A stretch of DNA of 64,000 bases from Leptoclinus maculatus (GCA_032191485.1 JAVDOI010000003.1:1488001-1552000); one strand, 5' to 3'. Shown: positions 9,405-22,300, counted from the first letter of the stretch. The notes: a model not told the origin generated them from the sequence alone. Program-made: numbers and translations.

Positions 9405-10422
9405 TTCTGTGATTTTTCCAAACAAATTGCTCCAGGTCCCACAATTTTTACTCTTTATACACCATTTTTGGCCAAAAAGCTTGGAAATGTTGTGCTGTCG
9501 CACACAGATGTCTATGGAATCCAACAGACTTACACATTTGGCTCAAAGAGCCGCAGAGCGACATGAACGCCAACCAACTGCTCCATTAGACTCCATGTTA
9601 AATCTGACCACTCATTTCTCAAAGAAAGCAGACGGTACCAGTTTTGTATATTGCTCTGGATCTCACATTTTTAACACCACAAACATAAAAACCACATTAC
9701 CGCGTTCAGGGGAGTCTTATCTTTCTCACGATATCCATATTTTGGCACTCAGACTCCTGCTTTTTGTTAAAAGGAGGAAGGGGTTTTGTTCAAAATCACT
9801 GATTACTGCAATGTTTCTTAATCAGTCTGCCTCTAACACCAGGTGCGTCCTCACAATGGCAACCAGTTACACACACGCTCTCTGTCTGTCTCTACACACA
9901 CACATGACTTGGAGATATTCAGTCAAAGGCATTGTTAGACCTCATGTATGTCTGTCTGGCTGTCTCACTCACTCACTCGGTCTCTCTCTTTCTGTCTCTC
10001 TTCTCTCTTTCTGTCTGTCTCTCTCTCTCTCTCTGTCTCTCTCTATCATACAGTCATTCAGGTCTTAGATATTTTTAGAGGACTTTTCCCCTTTCACCCC
10101 CCCCCCCCCCCCATTTCAAAATAAAAGCCCCACAGAATTAATTCTAACTGTAATGCTTGTGATGAAGCCTGTCATTTTAGTGTCAAACATTATGATTCTG
10201 TCTCCTCTCACCCACCCAGTCCCACCCTTTCAAAATGAAAGCCCCACAAATACAAGATTCAATCCAAGTGTATGAATCTAAAATGCAGAAAAGCGAGAAG
10301 TAATATCTCAATTTAATCTCAACGATACTACCGGTAATATCGGCGTGTAGCCTATATATGTATTGCAACGTCTTCGGGCAGTAGAAGCCACACTGTCAAA
10401 ATTTCTTGCGAAATTTTCTAGT
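9405..10422 (+). mobile_element. Diverged Helitron-like element copy (unit 2)
   Basis: This is an exact-looking duplicate of 2170-3187 at an offset of 7235, ending in the same hairpin and CTAGT at 10418-10422. Confidence 0.5.
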
Positions 10423-12115
10423 ATTATTATTATTATTATTATCCAGGAAGTTTGGCGCGCTTCTCCTCACACAGCGTTGCCAACAGCGGCGCGAATACAT
10501 CCAGACGTGCGGCCTGGTCGGGAATAGTGTGCTAAGTATTTTTCGGAGAGATTCGCCCAGCGGTTTTCCCGAAAATCCCCAAAAACGGAGCAAAATTTCT
10601 CCATTCACTTGAATGGGGTTTCGGCGTGAAGAGAGCAAAAAAACCTCTTAACTTTGGGTCCATATTGACTAGCCATACTTTAACGTAGAAAAATGATTCA
10701 AAGTTTAAAACGTAGACAAAACGCTGGACATTATTGAGCCAAATGGACATTTTGATAGCTAGCACAGTTTTCATGAACTCACAGATTCATTTTCAGGAAA
10801 ATGTGGGTCTGTTTCTGACTCTATAATGGGTGTGTATTGCGCAGTTTAGAGTGCGTGATGTCACCGCTAGAGTGAAGAGCAGCTTCAAATTCTTGTGAAA
10901 AAAATATTTGTCTTTTGCCACTGACTCCACAATTTTCACTCTTCATGCATAATTTCTGGATGGAAAAGTAGCTAATCTTGTCCTTGTCGTAAAAAACTGA
11001 CTGTGGAATCCCACCGACTTACACATTTGGCACAGTAGCCTTTAATTGAGAGGAAAACCAACTTTCTGCTCCATAGAGACCAATGTTAAATCTTGCTTCA
11101 AAAACATCTTCGACAGAACACGGTACCACATTTCTAAATCGCCTGTTCAGCCACATTTTTTACACTAGAGACACAATTTTCACATGATCTGTTTGAGACT
11201 TGTTTCCCTGCTTTTTCTCCATGAACAGGCTGCAGGCACACAGGTGATTCTGATTGAGCTGTTGATGTTGATAAACACACAGACTCACAGACACACCCAC
11301 ACACATGACTTAGAGATATACGTGATGCAGCTCAGCCAATCAAATGTGGGTATTCTGACAAGTTTCCTGATTGGAGTGACATGTACACACACCATGACAC
11401 AAGAGGGCGAGACGAGGAAAGACATCGCAGAGCAGGACAATAGTTAGGTAAGCTATAAATGTTAAAACATAGGACAATCTCCAAATGAGAAAGATTGCCA
11501 GAGAGATCAGAGTCTTGAACCAAGAATGGTTAGACTCGTATAGGCAAATTTTTCTCACGGACAGGTGTTTGTGGTTGAGCTAATTAGTGAACACCTACGC
11601 ACATAACTTAGAGATATTCAGGAAAAGATCGTTAGACCTCCTGTCTGCCTGTCTCACTCACTCTCTCTATCTTTGTCTCTCTCTCTGGTTCTCTCTATCA
11701 TGCAGTCATTCAGGTCTTAGATATTTTTAGAGAACCCCCCTCCCATTTCAAAATAAAAGCTCCAGAGAGTGAATTCTAACTGGAATGCTTGTGATGAAGC
11801 CTGTCATTTAATAACCTCTGTGTTTGTGTGTCAAACATTATGAATATGTCTCCTGTCCCCCTCTGTCACCCACCCAGTCCCACCCTTTCAAAATAAAAAC
11901 CCCTTAGAGTAACCGTATCTTAACATGAAGCTCAGAATGAGGTTCGTACAGAATACAAGATTCAATCCAAGAGTATGAATCTAAAATGCAGAAAAGAGAG
12001 AAGCGCTATCTCAATCGAACCTGAACGACACTACCGGTAACATCGGCGTGTATATATATATTGCGACGTCTTCGGGCAGTAGAAGCCACACTGTCAAAAT
12101 TTCTTTAGGGATTTT
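10423..12115 (+). mobile_element. Helitron-like element, unit 2 copy
   Basis: This duplicates 3188-4880, with the same 77-bp absence and the same loss of the terminal CTAGT, so both features predate the unit duplication. The CCAAT boxes and the AG|GTAAGC donor are retained. Confidence 0.5.
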
Positions 12116-14315
12116 TATAATTTAAAACGCTTTGTGTGACTTTTAAACTCACCTACTTTCACCTAAAGTAGCTGCAGTACTCATGTTCGCCAATAGGTGG
12201 CAGTAGCGGGTTTTGGTGTGACTGGCGCTGTAATTCTTGTCTAAAATGAGCGAGCTAGACCAGAAAGGACAATCGAGATCACAGAAGCAGATATTCATCT
12301 GAGACTGTCTTGTCGTATTCACAGGTGAGAGAAGTACACAAGTGCCATATACGTTTATATTAAGTTCGCTCGCCATTGCAGTGCCATGTTTTGATGTTTA
12401 TAAAGTGTTTAATACTGAAACGTAGGGCGGCTAACTAAGGCTAGCATCATTAGCTAAACAAGGCTATTCGCGCGCTAGCGGTTTAGCGCCATTGTAACGT
12501 CAGTAACTTGGCCTGATAATTGTATTGTTCCCATGTAAGGTTATGTACAGATAAATGGTGTGTCCTGTGACAGATATAAGCAGTAGTTTGTTAGGCTGTA
12601 TATTTCAGGTTGTGTGTTCACAATTCATGTAATTCTTGTCTAAGATAAGCGAGCTAGACCAAAAAGGACAGTCGAGATCGCAGAAGCAGATATTCATCTG
12701 AGACTGTCTTGTTGTATTCACAGCACAATAAATCCATCTGGAAAACTGAATGGACATCATCATCATTCAGTGTGTAACATTTGCACAAAACCAACGCAAG
12801 ATGAACTGTTTGTAAAAACTCTTTCAGAACGTTGACGTAAATTGGCATTACCTATATCGTGGATCCAGCGATCTGAAGACAAACGATGGTGGGACCTGAT
12901 TTTAAAAGGGAGCACAGTTTGAAGACCACGAGATGACCAGCTTTGTAAAGTCAGGTAGGTCCAAAGTCACCTACCTTCACACCTACATGCACATATAACC
13001 ACCTGAACCTGTGTAAAGTTAGTATGTGTTTGTATGGAGGCGTGGGTTCAGATCTCACTTCTGACTGCCAGTGATTTTAATTCACTGCCGCTGTTATTCT
13101 ATAAACTGCCTCTGAACAGCAGATCAACCACGATACTAATTGATTCACAATTTTATGTATATATATATATATACAGTATATGATACCTACGTTTTTAAAT
13201 GTACGTATGTAAACACATCAATGTATAAATAAATACATGAAATAAATAAATAGAGATACAAGGATCTGACTTTTTCCGTCCCTATACCGATAATGAAACC
13301 TGGGTTTTGTGTATCGGCCGATACCGAGTACCGATCTGATACCAGTGTTAGATTAATAAGCTGTATGCCTCACTGTGTGGAAGTTCCTAAAATCATTATT
13401 TTGTGTCTAAGGCAAAATCAGGCTTGACTTAAACATTGCTTTCCTAACTTTGAAAAACAAAATTAGACGAATAAATACATAGATAAAAATGTACTGAATT
13501 GTTAATTATTTAAATATTGGTATCCAATACCAGATCTGCATGTCGTCACCGATAGCTGATTCAGCTATTTGAGTCAGTTTTGGACTGATATCAGAAATAT
13601 GTTTCGGTATCGATGCATCTGAATAAATAAATAATATTAACGATAATTAATACTATACAAGCGTTGGTGCTCTGTGCAGCAGCGTGGGCGGGGCTTCAGG
13701 TCTCTGCAGACAGTTGATGATGTCGTCAGCGGGTCTTTACAGCCCTCTGCTCTCTTCTGCTGCTGGATGCTGGATATATTAACCTTTCTAATGCATTTCC
13801 TTGCCATAAAACCTTGAATTGCAGTTTGAAAGGTGCTGAGACATTAAATGAACCTTCTTGCCTTAAGTTCTCAAGCCACTTTAGACTCGTACTAAACCAG
13901 CAAAATGTTGCAAAACGTAATGTTCAGGTGTTTTTAATTGAATTATTCTCTTTAGATGACCAACAGACTAAAGACACTATATTTATATCCAAAGACACTA
14001 TATTTGGACCAACATGTTAAATCAGTTGAGCCAACTTACTGTATATTTTCAGGCTGTTGGGTGCAAATGAGAACTCATCAGTGATTGTCCATGAATTTAT
14101 ACATCAAAATGTATTTTTACACATTAAAATACAAGCATGACATAATTCAAACACAAACATTCAATTCAATTCAATTAAATTCAATTTATTTTTGTATAGC
14201 CCAAAATCATGAAGGCAAATCACTGTCAAAAGCTGAGTGCAAATGAGATCCACGTTTAGAGGTCTGGCGCTATGGGGCGATTTTCAGAATCTCAGAGGTA
14301 GCGCACGGATCTCAT
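12116..14315. other. Spacer between units 2 and 3
   Basis: This duplicates 4881-7080, including the doubled 94-bp segment, the tRNA-Leu-like half (13036-13065) and the retroposon tail (14160-14232). Single-base differences are visible, for example at 13080, 13660 and 13849. No coding region is supported. Confidence 0.6.
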
Positions 14316-15764
14316 TTAAAGATGTTGACAGTGGGCTTCATGGGCTTCATGGGCTGCTTGGAATCTCTGCAGCGTCTGCTTAGCCTCCCTCTCCTTTCTT
14401 CCAAATTCAGCTGTGATCTTCACCTGGGTATGGTAAAGTTCACAGGCTTTTTTGTTCTGGTCTAAGAAGGAAGACTTCTCCTCTTGCCACAGTAGATGTC
14501 TATTCTTCAGCTCCAGCTCAGCCTCATCAAGAGCTGCCTTGAGCTTACTGTTGACATCTAATAGTTCGACAATTCTAGCCTGACAGAGGTTCTTAGATAT
14601 CTCCAACTCAGACTTGGTGGTAGTTTTAGTCTCCAGCAGGTCCTGTGTTTCTTTGAGAGCTGCTGCGATCCTGTTTGTCTCCGCTCTCTGCTCCTCCAGC
14701 TGGCCTTCATGGGCTGCCTGCAATCTCTGCAGCGTCTGCTTAGCCTTACGAAGAGCTGCCCTGAGCTTATTTTTGACATCTAACAGTTCATCAAGTCTCC
14801 AACAGAGGTTCTCAGATGTCTCCATTGCCTCCTCGGTGGTAGTTTCAGCCTGTTTTTGGTTGTACTGCTCAGTCTCCAGCAGGTCCTGTGTTTCTTCAAG
14901 AGCTGCTGCGATCCTGTTTGTCTCCGCTCTCTGTTCATCCATCTGGGCTTGATGTAAAGCCTGGGCTTTTTCCAGAGTCTGCTTGGCTGCTTCCTGCTCT
15001 TGTGCTCGAACGAAAGCAATGACCTCCACCTGGGAGTGAAAGTGGTCAGAGTCTTTTGGCTGGTCTGGTGAGAGGGAAGGCTTCTTGATTTGCCATTGTA
15101 GACTTAAAGTCTTCAGCTTCTGCTTGGCCTTCTTAAGAGCCTCCTTGTGACGCTCAGTCTCCAGCAGGTCCTGTGTTTCCTTCAGAGCTGCTGCGATCCT
15201 GTTTGTCTCCGCTCTCTGTTCGTCCATCTGGGCTTGATGTAAAGCCTGAGCTTTTTCCAGAGTCTGCTTTGCAGCTTCTTGCTCTTGTGCTCGAACGAAA
15301 GATATCTCCATCGCCACCTCGGTGGTAGTTTTTGGCTGAACATGACGCTCGGTCTCCAGCAGGTCCTGTGTTTTTTTCAGAGCTGCTGCGATCCTGTTTG
15401 TCTCCGCTCTCTGTTCGTCCATCTGGGCTTGATGGATAGCCTGGGCTTTTTCCAGAGTCTGCATTGCTGCTTCCTCCTCTTGTGCTTGAAAGGATGCGAT
15501 GAGCTGTACCTGGGATTTCGTGGTTTTGTTTTTTTCATGGAGAACATCTAGAAAATGTTGCAGACAGTCTTCATCAATTTCTAGGAGGACTCTCCCCTCA
15601 GTTTTTGTTTGGGTGAGCCTCGCCACGCTATCCAACAGTTCACATCGTACTTGTTCCTCCAGTGAACTTAGGTAAAAATTCATTGGAGGTTCAACCTCTT
15701 TGGAATTTAATTCCATCTCCTCCAGCGCTTTTTTGGGGTTTTTTCTGCTCAGTGAGCTTGCCAT
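14316..15764 (-). CDS. Intronless coiled-coil repeat protein, array copy 3 (482 aa)
   Basis: This is the third copy of the same frame, with start ATG at 15764 and stop at 14316. It matches copy 2 except for Arg339 in place of Leu (CGA-type instead of CTT-type codon) and no other residue change that I noticed. The block structure is the same: a unique N-terminal 85 residues, then four 40-residue EQRAETNRIAAAL repeats interleaved with ELLDV and LxW blocks, ending AHCQHL. No intron is needed to read the frame. It is the last gene of the array; to its right the unit keeps the upstream region and diverged element copy, then passes into two tandem Helitron-like elements rather than another spacer. 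Three open copies under little divergence do not by themselves prove selection, because the copies are too young. Confidence 0.65.
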   Translation of the reverse strand: MASSLSRKNPKKALEEMELNSKEVEPPMNFYLSSLEEQVRCELLDSVARLTQTKTEGRVLLEIDEDCLQHFLDVLHEKNKTTKSQVQLIASFQAQEEEAAMQTLEKAQAIHQAQMDEQRAETNRIAAALKKTQDLLETERHVQPKTTTEVAMEISFVRAQEQEAAKQTLEKAQALHQAQMDEQRAETNRIAAALKETQDLLETERHKEALKKAKQKLKTLSLQWQIKKPSLSPDQPKDSDHFHSQVEVIAFVRAQEQEAAKQTLEKAQALHQAQMDEQRAETNRIAAALEETQDLLETEQYNQKQAETTTEEAMETSENLCWRLDELLDVKNKLRAALRKAKQTLQRLQAAHEGQLEEQRAETNRIAAALKETQDLLETKTTTKSELEISKNLCQARIVELLDVNSKLKAALDEAELELKNRHLLWQEEKSSFLDQNKKACELYHTQVKITAEFGRKEREAKQTLQRFQAAHEAHEAHCQHL

Positions 15765-16639
15765 TGCTATTGTCAAATGTGTTTCTGAACAAATTTGATG
15801 TGTGCTTTGAAATACTGTGTGAGTTTTCCAATGCAATTCTCAAATGTGTCTCTGAAGCAACTTGATATCTGTATGAAATGTCTGAGGAAAGGCACAGGCA
15901 TGTAAACTAAATTAATTCCGGAACTTCCAATGATGTCATCATGACACCATTCTTATCCATGGAGTCCTTGATGGCATCGTTACTATGGATACGAGATTGA
16001 ATGTTTATCTTTGAATTTATGAATTTAATGATTTCTGATGATCCTTAAAATATAGCAAAGAAATGAAACTATATGTAACCATATATATATATAAAAATAT
16101 AAATCCTCTTAAAATACTGATATAAATGATTGTGTAATGTTTTCAGTTGATTCAATGTAGTGGGGCAGATAGTAGATTAATCGTGCAAATTATGATACAA
16201 GCATGAAATTTGGTGGTTGTTCTCCAGAGGTATCTGGTCAAACCTGCCTGATTGGCCATTCAAAAATCCAAGATGGCGGCTATTTTTCAAGATGGCCACC
16301 AATTGGGCCTCCCGAAAATTAGTTTTCTTAATAAAACTTTGTATTTCCCCGATTTGAACGATCTTGGTGTCTATTTGTAGGTAATAAAAGATGCTTTAAT
16401 AATTACCCACAACTATAACACTAAAATAATGAATGTGCTGATGTAATTGGACATTTATTGGACAAATTTACGAATATAAGTAAATTAATAATTCAACTCT
16501 TTTATTAAAATAATTTCCTTCAACTATGTTCAAATTGAACATTACAAGAATATATCAAACTGGACAAAACAAAGTGTATGGCACTGGACACTTAATTAAT
16601 CTAACAATAATACATTTGATATGGAAAAGCAGGAAAATA
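15765..16639. other. Upstream region of coiled-coil copy 3
   Basis: This is a near-exact repeat of 8530-9404, sharing its small differences from the first unit. No coding potential was seen. Confidence 0.6.
15931..15941. promoter_or_regulatory. ATF/CREB/AP-1-like palindrome upstream of coiled-coil copy 3
   Basis: TGATGTCATCA lies at the same distance from the third gene's start codon as in the other units. It is a bZIP-type candidate site by form only. Confidence 0.35.
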
Positions 16640-17651
16640 TTCTGTGATTTTTCCAAACAAATTGCTCCAGGTCCCACAATTTTTACTCTTTATACACCAT
16701 TTTTGGCCAAAAAGCTTGGAAATGTTGTGCTGTCGCACACAGATGTCTATGGAATCCAACAGACTTACACATTTGGCTCAAAGAGCCGCAGAGCGACATG
16801 AACGCCAACCAACTGCTCCATTAGACTCCATGTTAAATCTGACCACTCATTTCTCAAAGAAAGCAGACGGTACCAGTTTTGTATATTGCTCTGGATCTCA
16901 CATTTTTAACACCACAAACATAAAAACCACATTACCGCGTTCAGGGGAGTCTTATCTTTCTCACGATATCCATATTTTGGCACTCAGACTCCTGCTTTTT
17001 GTTAAAAGGAGGAAGGGGTTTTGTTCAAAATCACTGATTACTGCAATGTTTCTTAATCAGTCTGCCTCTAACACCAGGTGCGTCCTCACAATGGCAACCA
17101 GTTACACACACGCTCTCTGTCTGTCTCTACACACACACATGACTTGGAGATATTCAGTCAAAGGCATTGTTAGACCTCATGTATGTCTGTCTGGCTGTCT
17201 CACTCACTCACTCGGTCTCTCTCTTTCTGTCTCTCTTCTCTCTTTCTGTCTGTCTCTCTCTCTCTCTCTGTCTCTCTCTATCATACAGTCATTCAGGTCT
17301 TAGATATTTTTAGAGGACTTTTCCCCTTTCACCCCCCCCCCATTTCAAAATAAAAGCCCCACAGAATTAATTCTAACTGTAAAGCTTGTGATGAAGCCTG
17401 TCATTTTAGTGTCAAACATTATGATTCTGTCTCCTCTCACCCACCCAGTCCCACCCTTTCAAAATGAAAGCCCCACAAATACAAGATTCAATCCAAGTGT
17501 ATGAATCTAAAATGCAGAAAAGCGAGAAGTAATATCTCAATTTAATCTCAACGATACTACCGGTAATATCGGCGTGTAGCCTATATATGTATTGCAACGT
17601 CTTCGGGCAGTAGAAGCCACACTGTCAAAATTTCTTGCGAAATTTTCTAGT
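16640..17651 (+). mobile_element. Diverged Helitron-like element copy (unit 3)
   Basis: This corresponds to 9405-10422 but with a shorter poly-C tract (17332-17341). It ends in the AAAATTTC/GAAATTTT hairpin and CTAGT at 17647-17651. Confidence 0.5.
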
Positions 17652-19415
17652 ACTATTATTATTATTATTATCCAGGAAGTTTGGCGCGCTTCTCCTCACA
17701 CAGCGTTGCCAACAGCGGCGCGAATACATCCAGACGTGCGGCCTGGTCGGGAATAGTGTGCTATGACTTTTATAAGAGATTCGCCCAGCGGTTTTCCCGA
17801 AAATCCCCAAAAACGGAGCAAAATTTCTCCATTCACTTGAATGGGGTTTTGGCGCGAAGAGAGCAAAAAAACCTCTTAAGTTTGGGTCCATATTGACTAG
17901 CCATACTTTAACGTAGAAAAATGATTCAAAGTTTAAAACGTAGACAAAACGCTGGACATTATTGAGCCAAATGGACATTTTGATAGCTAGCACAGTTTTC
18001 ATGAACTCACAGATTAATTTTCAGGAAAATTTGGGTCTGTTTCTGACTTTATAATGGGTGTGTATTGTGCAGCTTGGAGTGCGTGATGTCACCGCTAGAG
18101 TGAAGAGGAGCTTGAAATTCTTGTGAAAAAAAGATTTGTCTTTTGCCACTGACTCCACAATTTTCAGTCTTCATGCATAATTTCTGGATGGAAAAGTAGC
18201 TAATCTTGTCGTAAAAAACTGACTGTGGAATCCCACCGACTTACACATTTGGCACAGTAGCCTTTAATTGAGAGGAAAACCAACTTTCTGCTCCATAGAG
18301 ACCAATGTTAAATCTTGCTTCAAAAACATCTTCGACAGAACACGGTACCACATTTCTAAATCGCCTGTTCAGCCACATTTTTTACACAAGACACAATTTT
18401 CACATGATCTGTTCTTCAACTCATCCTTCCTCTCATTTATTAATATCGGAGCAATAGGAGCTACGGTTATGGGGGTTTTGAGGATTTGTTTGAGATTTGT
18501 TTCCCTGCTTTTTCTCCATGAACAGGCTGCAGGCACACAGGTGATTCTGATTGAGCTGTTGATGTTGATAAACACACAGACTCACAGACACACCCACACA
18601 CATGACTTAGAGATATAGTGATGCAGCTCAGCCAATCAAATGTGGGTATTCTGACAAGTTTCCTGATTGGAGTGACATGTACACACACCATGACACAAGA
18701 GGGCGAGACGAGGAAAGACATCGCAGAGCAGGACAATAGTTAGGTAAGCTGTAAAATGTTAAAACGTAGGACAATCTCCAAATGAGAAAGATTGCCAGAG
18801 AGATCAGAGTCTTGAACTAAGAATGGTTAGACTCGTATAGGCAAATTTCTCTCACGGACAGGTGTTTGTGATTGAGCTAATTAGTGAACACAAACACACA
18901 TGAGTTAGAGATATTCAGGAAAAGATCGTTAGACCTCCTGTCTGCCTGTCTCACTCACTCACTCTGTGTCTCTCTCTCTCTCTCTCTCTATCATGCAGTC
19001 ATTCAGGTCTTAGATATTTTTAGAGAACCCCCCTCTCCCATTTCAAAATAAAAGCTCCACAGAGTGAATTCTAACTGGAATGCTTGTGATGAAGCCTGTC
19101 ATTTAATAACCTCTGTGTTTGTGTGTCAAACATTATGAATATGTCTCCTCTCCCCCTCTGTCACCCACCCAGTCCCACCCTTTCAAAATAAAAGCCCCAT
19201 AGAGTAACCGTATCTTAACATGAAGCTCAGAATGAGGTTCGTACAGAATACAAGATTCAATCCAAGAGTATGAATCTAAAATGCAGAAAAGAGAGAAGCG
19301 CTATCTCAATCGAACCTGAACGACACTACCGGTAACATCGGCGTGTATATATATATTGCGACGTCTTCGGGCAGTAGAAGCCACACTGTCAAAATTTCTT
19401 TAGGGATTTTCTAGT
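17652..19415 (+). mobile_element. Helitron-like element, tandem copy a (1764 bp)
   Basis: This starts at an ATT repeat after the CTAGT of the preceding copy and ends TTTAGGGATTTTCTAGT at 19411-19415. It carries the roughly 77-bp segment (near 18413-18489) that is missing from the array copies. It differs from them by many scattered substitutions after about 17760, so it is an older, separate copy. It keeps the CCAAT-like boxes and the splice-donor-like AGGTAAGC. No protein frame is credible. Confidence 0.5.
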
Positions 19416-21185
19416 TATTATTATTATCCAGGAAGTTTGGCGCGCTTCTCCTCACACAGCGTTGCCAACAGCGGCGCGAAAAATACATCCAGACGTGCGG
19501 CCTGGTCGGGAATAGTGTGCTAAGTATTTTTCGGAGAGATTCGCCCAGAGGTTTTCCCGAAAACTCCCAAAAACTGAGCAAAATTTCTCCATTCACTTGA
19601 ATGGGGTTTCGGCGTGAAGAGAGCAAAAAAACTCTTAACTTTGGGTCCATATTGACTAGCCATACTTTAACGTAGAAAAATTATTCAAAGTTTAAAACGT
19701 AGACAAAACGCTGGACATTATTGAGCCAAATGGACATTTTGATAGCTAGCACAGTTTTCATGAACTCACAGATTCATTTTCAGGAAAATTTGGGTCTGTT
19801 TCTGACTTTATAATGAGTGTGTATTGGGCAGCTTAGAGTGCGTGATGTCACCGCTAGAGTGAAGAGGAGCTTCAAATTCTTGTGAAAAAAATATTTGTCT
19901 TTTGCCACTGACTCCACAATTTTCACTCTTCATGCATAATTTCTGGATGGAAAAGTAGCTAATCTTGTCCTTGTCGTAAAAACCTGACTGTGGAATCCCA
20001 CAGACTTACACATTTTGCACTACAGCCTTTAATTGAGAGGAAAACCAACTTTCTGCTCCATAGAGACCAATGTTAAATCTTGCTTCAAAAACATCTTCCA
20101 CAGAACACGGTACCCCATTTCTAAATCGCCTGTTCAGCCAAATTTTTTACACTAGAGACACAATTTTCACATGATCTGTTCTTCAACTCATCCTTCCTCT
20201 CATTCATTAATATCGGAGCAATAGGAGCTACGGTTATGGGGGTTTTGAGGATTTGTTTGAGATTTGTTTCCCTGCTTTTTCTCCATGAACAGGCTGCAGG
20301 CACACAGGTGATTCTGATTGAGCTGTTGATGTTGATAAACACACAGACTCACAGACACACCCACACACATGACTTAGAGATATACGTGATGCAGCTCAGC
20401 CAATCAAATGTGGGTATTCTGACAAGTTTCCTGATTGGAGTGACATGTACACACACCATGACACAAGAGGGCGAGACGAGGAAAGACATCGCAGAGCAGG
20501 ACAATAGTTAGGTAAGCTGTTAAATGTTAAAACGTAGGACAATCTCCAAATGAGAAAGATTGCCAGAGAGATCAGAGTCTTGAACCAAGAATGGTTAGAC
20601 TGGTAGAGGCAAATTTCTCTCATGGACACGTGTTTGTGATTGAGCTAATTAGTGAACACAGACATACATAACTTAGAGATATTCAGGAAAAGATCGTTAG
20701 ACCTCCTGTCTGCCTGTCTCACTCACTCTCTCTATCTTTGTCTCTCTCTCTCTCTCTGGCTCTCTCTATCATGCAGTCATTCAGGTCTTAGATATTTTTA
20801 GAGAACCTCCCATTTCAAAATAAAAGCTCCACAGAGTGAATTCTAACTGGAATGCTTGTGATGAAGCCTGTCATTTAATAACCTCTGTGTTTGTGTGTCA
20901 AATATTATGAATATGTCTCCTCTCCCCCTCTCTCACCCACCCAGTCCCACCCTTTCAAAATAAAAGCCCCATAGAGTAACCGTATCTTAACATGAAGCTC
21001 AGAATGAGGTTCGTACAGAATACAAGATTCAATCCAAGAGTATGAATCTAAAATGCAGAAAAGAGAGAAGCGCTATCTCAATCGAACCTGAACAACACTA
21101 CCGGTAACATCGGCGTGTATATATATTGCGACGTCTTCGGGCAGTAGAAGCCACACTGTCAAAATGTCTTTAGGGATTTTCTAGT
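19416..21185 (+). mobile_element. Helitron-like element, tandem copy b (1770 bp)
   Basis: This is a head-to-tail neighbour of the previous copy, joined exactly at CTAGT followed by an ATT run, and it ends GGGATTTTCTAGT at 21185 against unique DNA. The layout of one diverged copy followed by two similar full copies fits tandem insertion or rolling-circle-type concatemers, though unequal crossing-over would give the same picture. Confidence 0.5.
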
Positions 21186-21639
21186 TTAAGTTAAACCTGA
21201 AACATGGAGCCTAATAAATTAATTCCAGTATTCAAGAGAAACAATAATCATATTCTGGGTTAATTAATAATGACGTCACAATCAGAATTTCAAAATGTAC
21301 AGACGCAAATAATTCATAAATATGACAAAAATATGACAAATAGAAATGGGTCCTGCGCTCATAAACAGAACAGTTTGTTAAAGAGGTAACAGGCTACAGA
21401 GAGAACACACTTCTACAGTGATGATAACTGTGTCTTTATTAGTTATTAGTATTATTAGTTACTATTATTAAGTACAGTGATCATGTGAACAGATACAAAC
21501 TTCTCAAAAGTCTCTCCAGCTGTTAAAGCCGACTAACAGCTGATCCAGCTGTGATCAGCTGATCCTCCGTCATCAGAAACAGACGTCGCTTCACGTGACG
21601 CAACTGAGGAAAGGACGTCTCATGTATCTTAAAACATAT
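21186..21639. other. Unassigned AT-rich DNA
   Basis: This is unique sequence after the element array. It includes a run of ATT/AGT triplets near 21434-21474. No gene or recognisable repeat was seen. Confidence 0.5.
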
Positions 21640-21770
21640 TTCCTTGTTTCCTCTCTCCTCGCATGGTTTCCTTGCGTCTTTCCATGCATCCCTGGTGGGA
21701 GGGACTAAGACGCAAGGAAAGGACTCAAGTGAAGGAAACAGGGATGCAATTAAGAGACTTGAATGATCAG
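21640..21770. mobile_element. Foldback GC-rich MITE-like element, copy 1
   Basis: This holds a perfect 14-bp inverted repeat TTTCCTTGCGTCTT (21667-21680) and AAGACGCAAGGAAA (21707-21720), and a second pair CATCCCTG/CAGGGATG around it. The end CAATTAAGAGACTT is shared with 22276-22289 and resembles 50728-50735, marking three related copies in the window. Confidence 0.45.
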
Positions 21771-22079
21771 CCTCACATGACTGAATGAAATGATGATACA
21801 TTATGTAAAAAGCTCTCTCTGACTTTAATTGTTTCCATAATAAAAGTTATTGAGGGAAATATCAGATCATGAAAACACAAATCTTTCTAATAAATTAAGA
21901 AAGTTGTTTGTGGTCCTTTTGTTGTTCGGACCTACAATGAACATATATTTAAACCAGACGGTGAATCAGAAAACTAATCAAATATAAACTAGAGTTTATT
22001 CTGTGATCTGTCTTCACTGTTTACATGTTAAAAAAAATCTTATCAGTCCGATCAGCTGCAGCGTCCAATCACATAACTG

Positions 22080-22300
22080 ATGAACAATGAGGGGGCGTGT
22101 CAGCCGTTAAAACACTTCCTGGAAGTCTGTTCTCGTGGTTCCTCGCTCATGGCTCCTCCGAGGTCCCTCCTCCATCCTCGCTCCTCGCTCCTCCGAGCTA
22201 CATTAGAGCTTTGGGACGGCCGTCAATATGGCGGTTCAAGCGAGTTCAAGCGAGGATCGAGGAGCGAGGAAACGACAATTAAGAGACTCGAGAAGTACCC
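22080..22300. mobile_element. Foldback GC-rich MITE-like element, copy 2
   Basis: Arms TCCTCGCTCCTCG (22175-22187) and its complement (22258-22270) flank about 70 bp. The right end CAATTAAGAGACTCGA matches copy 1. No transposase is encoded. The short open frames here are by-products of the GC content. Confidence 0.45.

Larger units (their letters stand above)
1..17651. repeat. Tandem array of a 7235-bp unit carrying a coiled-coil gene
   Basis: The sequence from position 1 recurs at 7236 and 14471 with an offset of exactly 7235 bp. The offset falls to 7229 after about 17332 because the poly-C run there has 10 C instead of 16. Only scattered single-base differences are visible between copies, for example near 836, 1300, 1818, 5845, 6425 and 6614. 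Copy 1 is open at the left edge, so the array extends beyond the window. Copy 3 leaves the consensus at about 17760 inside the Helitron-like element and never reaches the spacer (4881-7080) of the other copies. Near identity over 7 kb implies recent duplication, ongoing homogenisation, or an assembly duplication; the few fixed differences argue mildly against a pure assembly copy. Confidence 0.95.
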
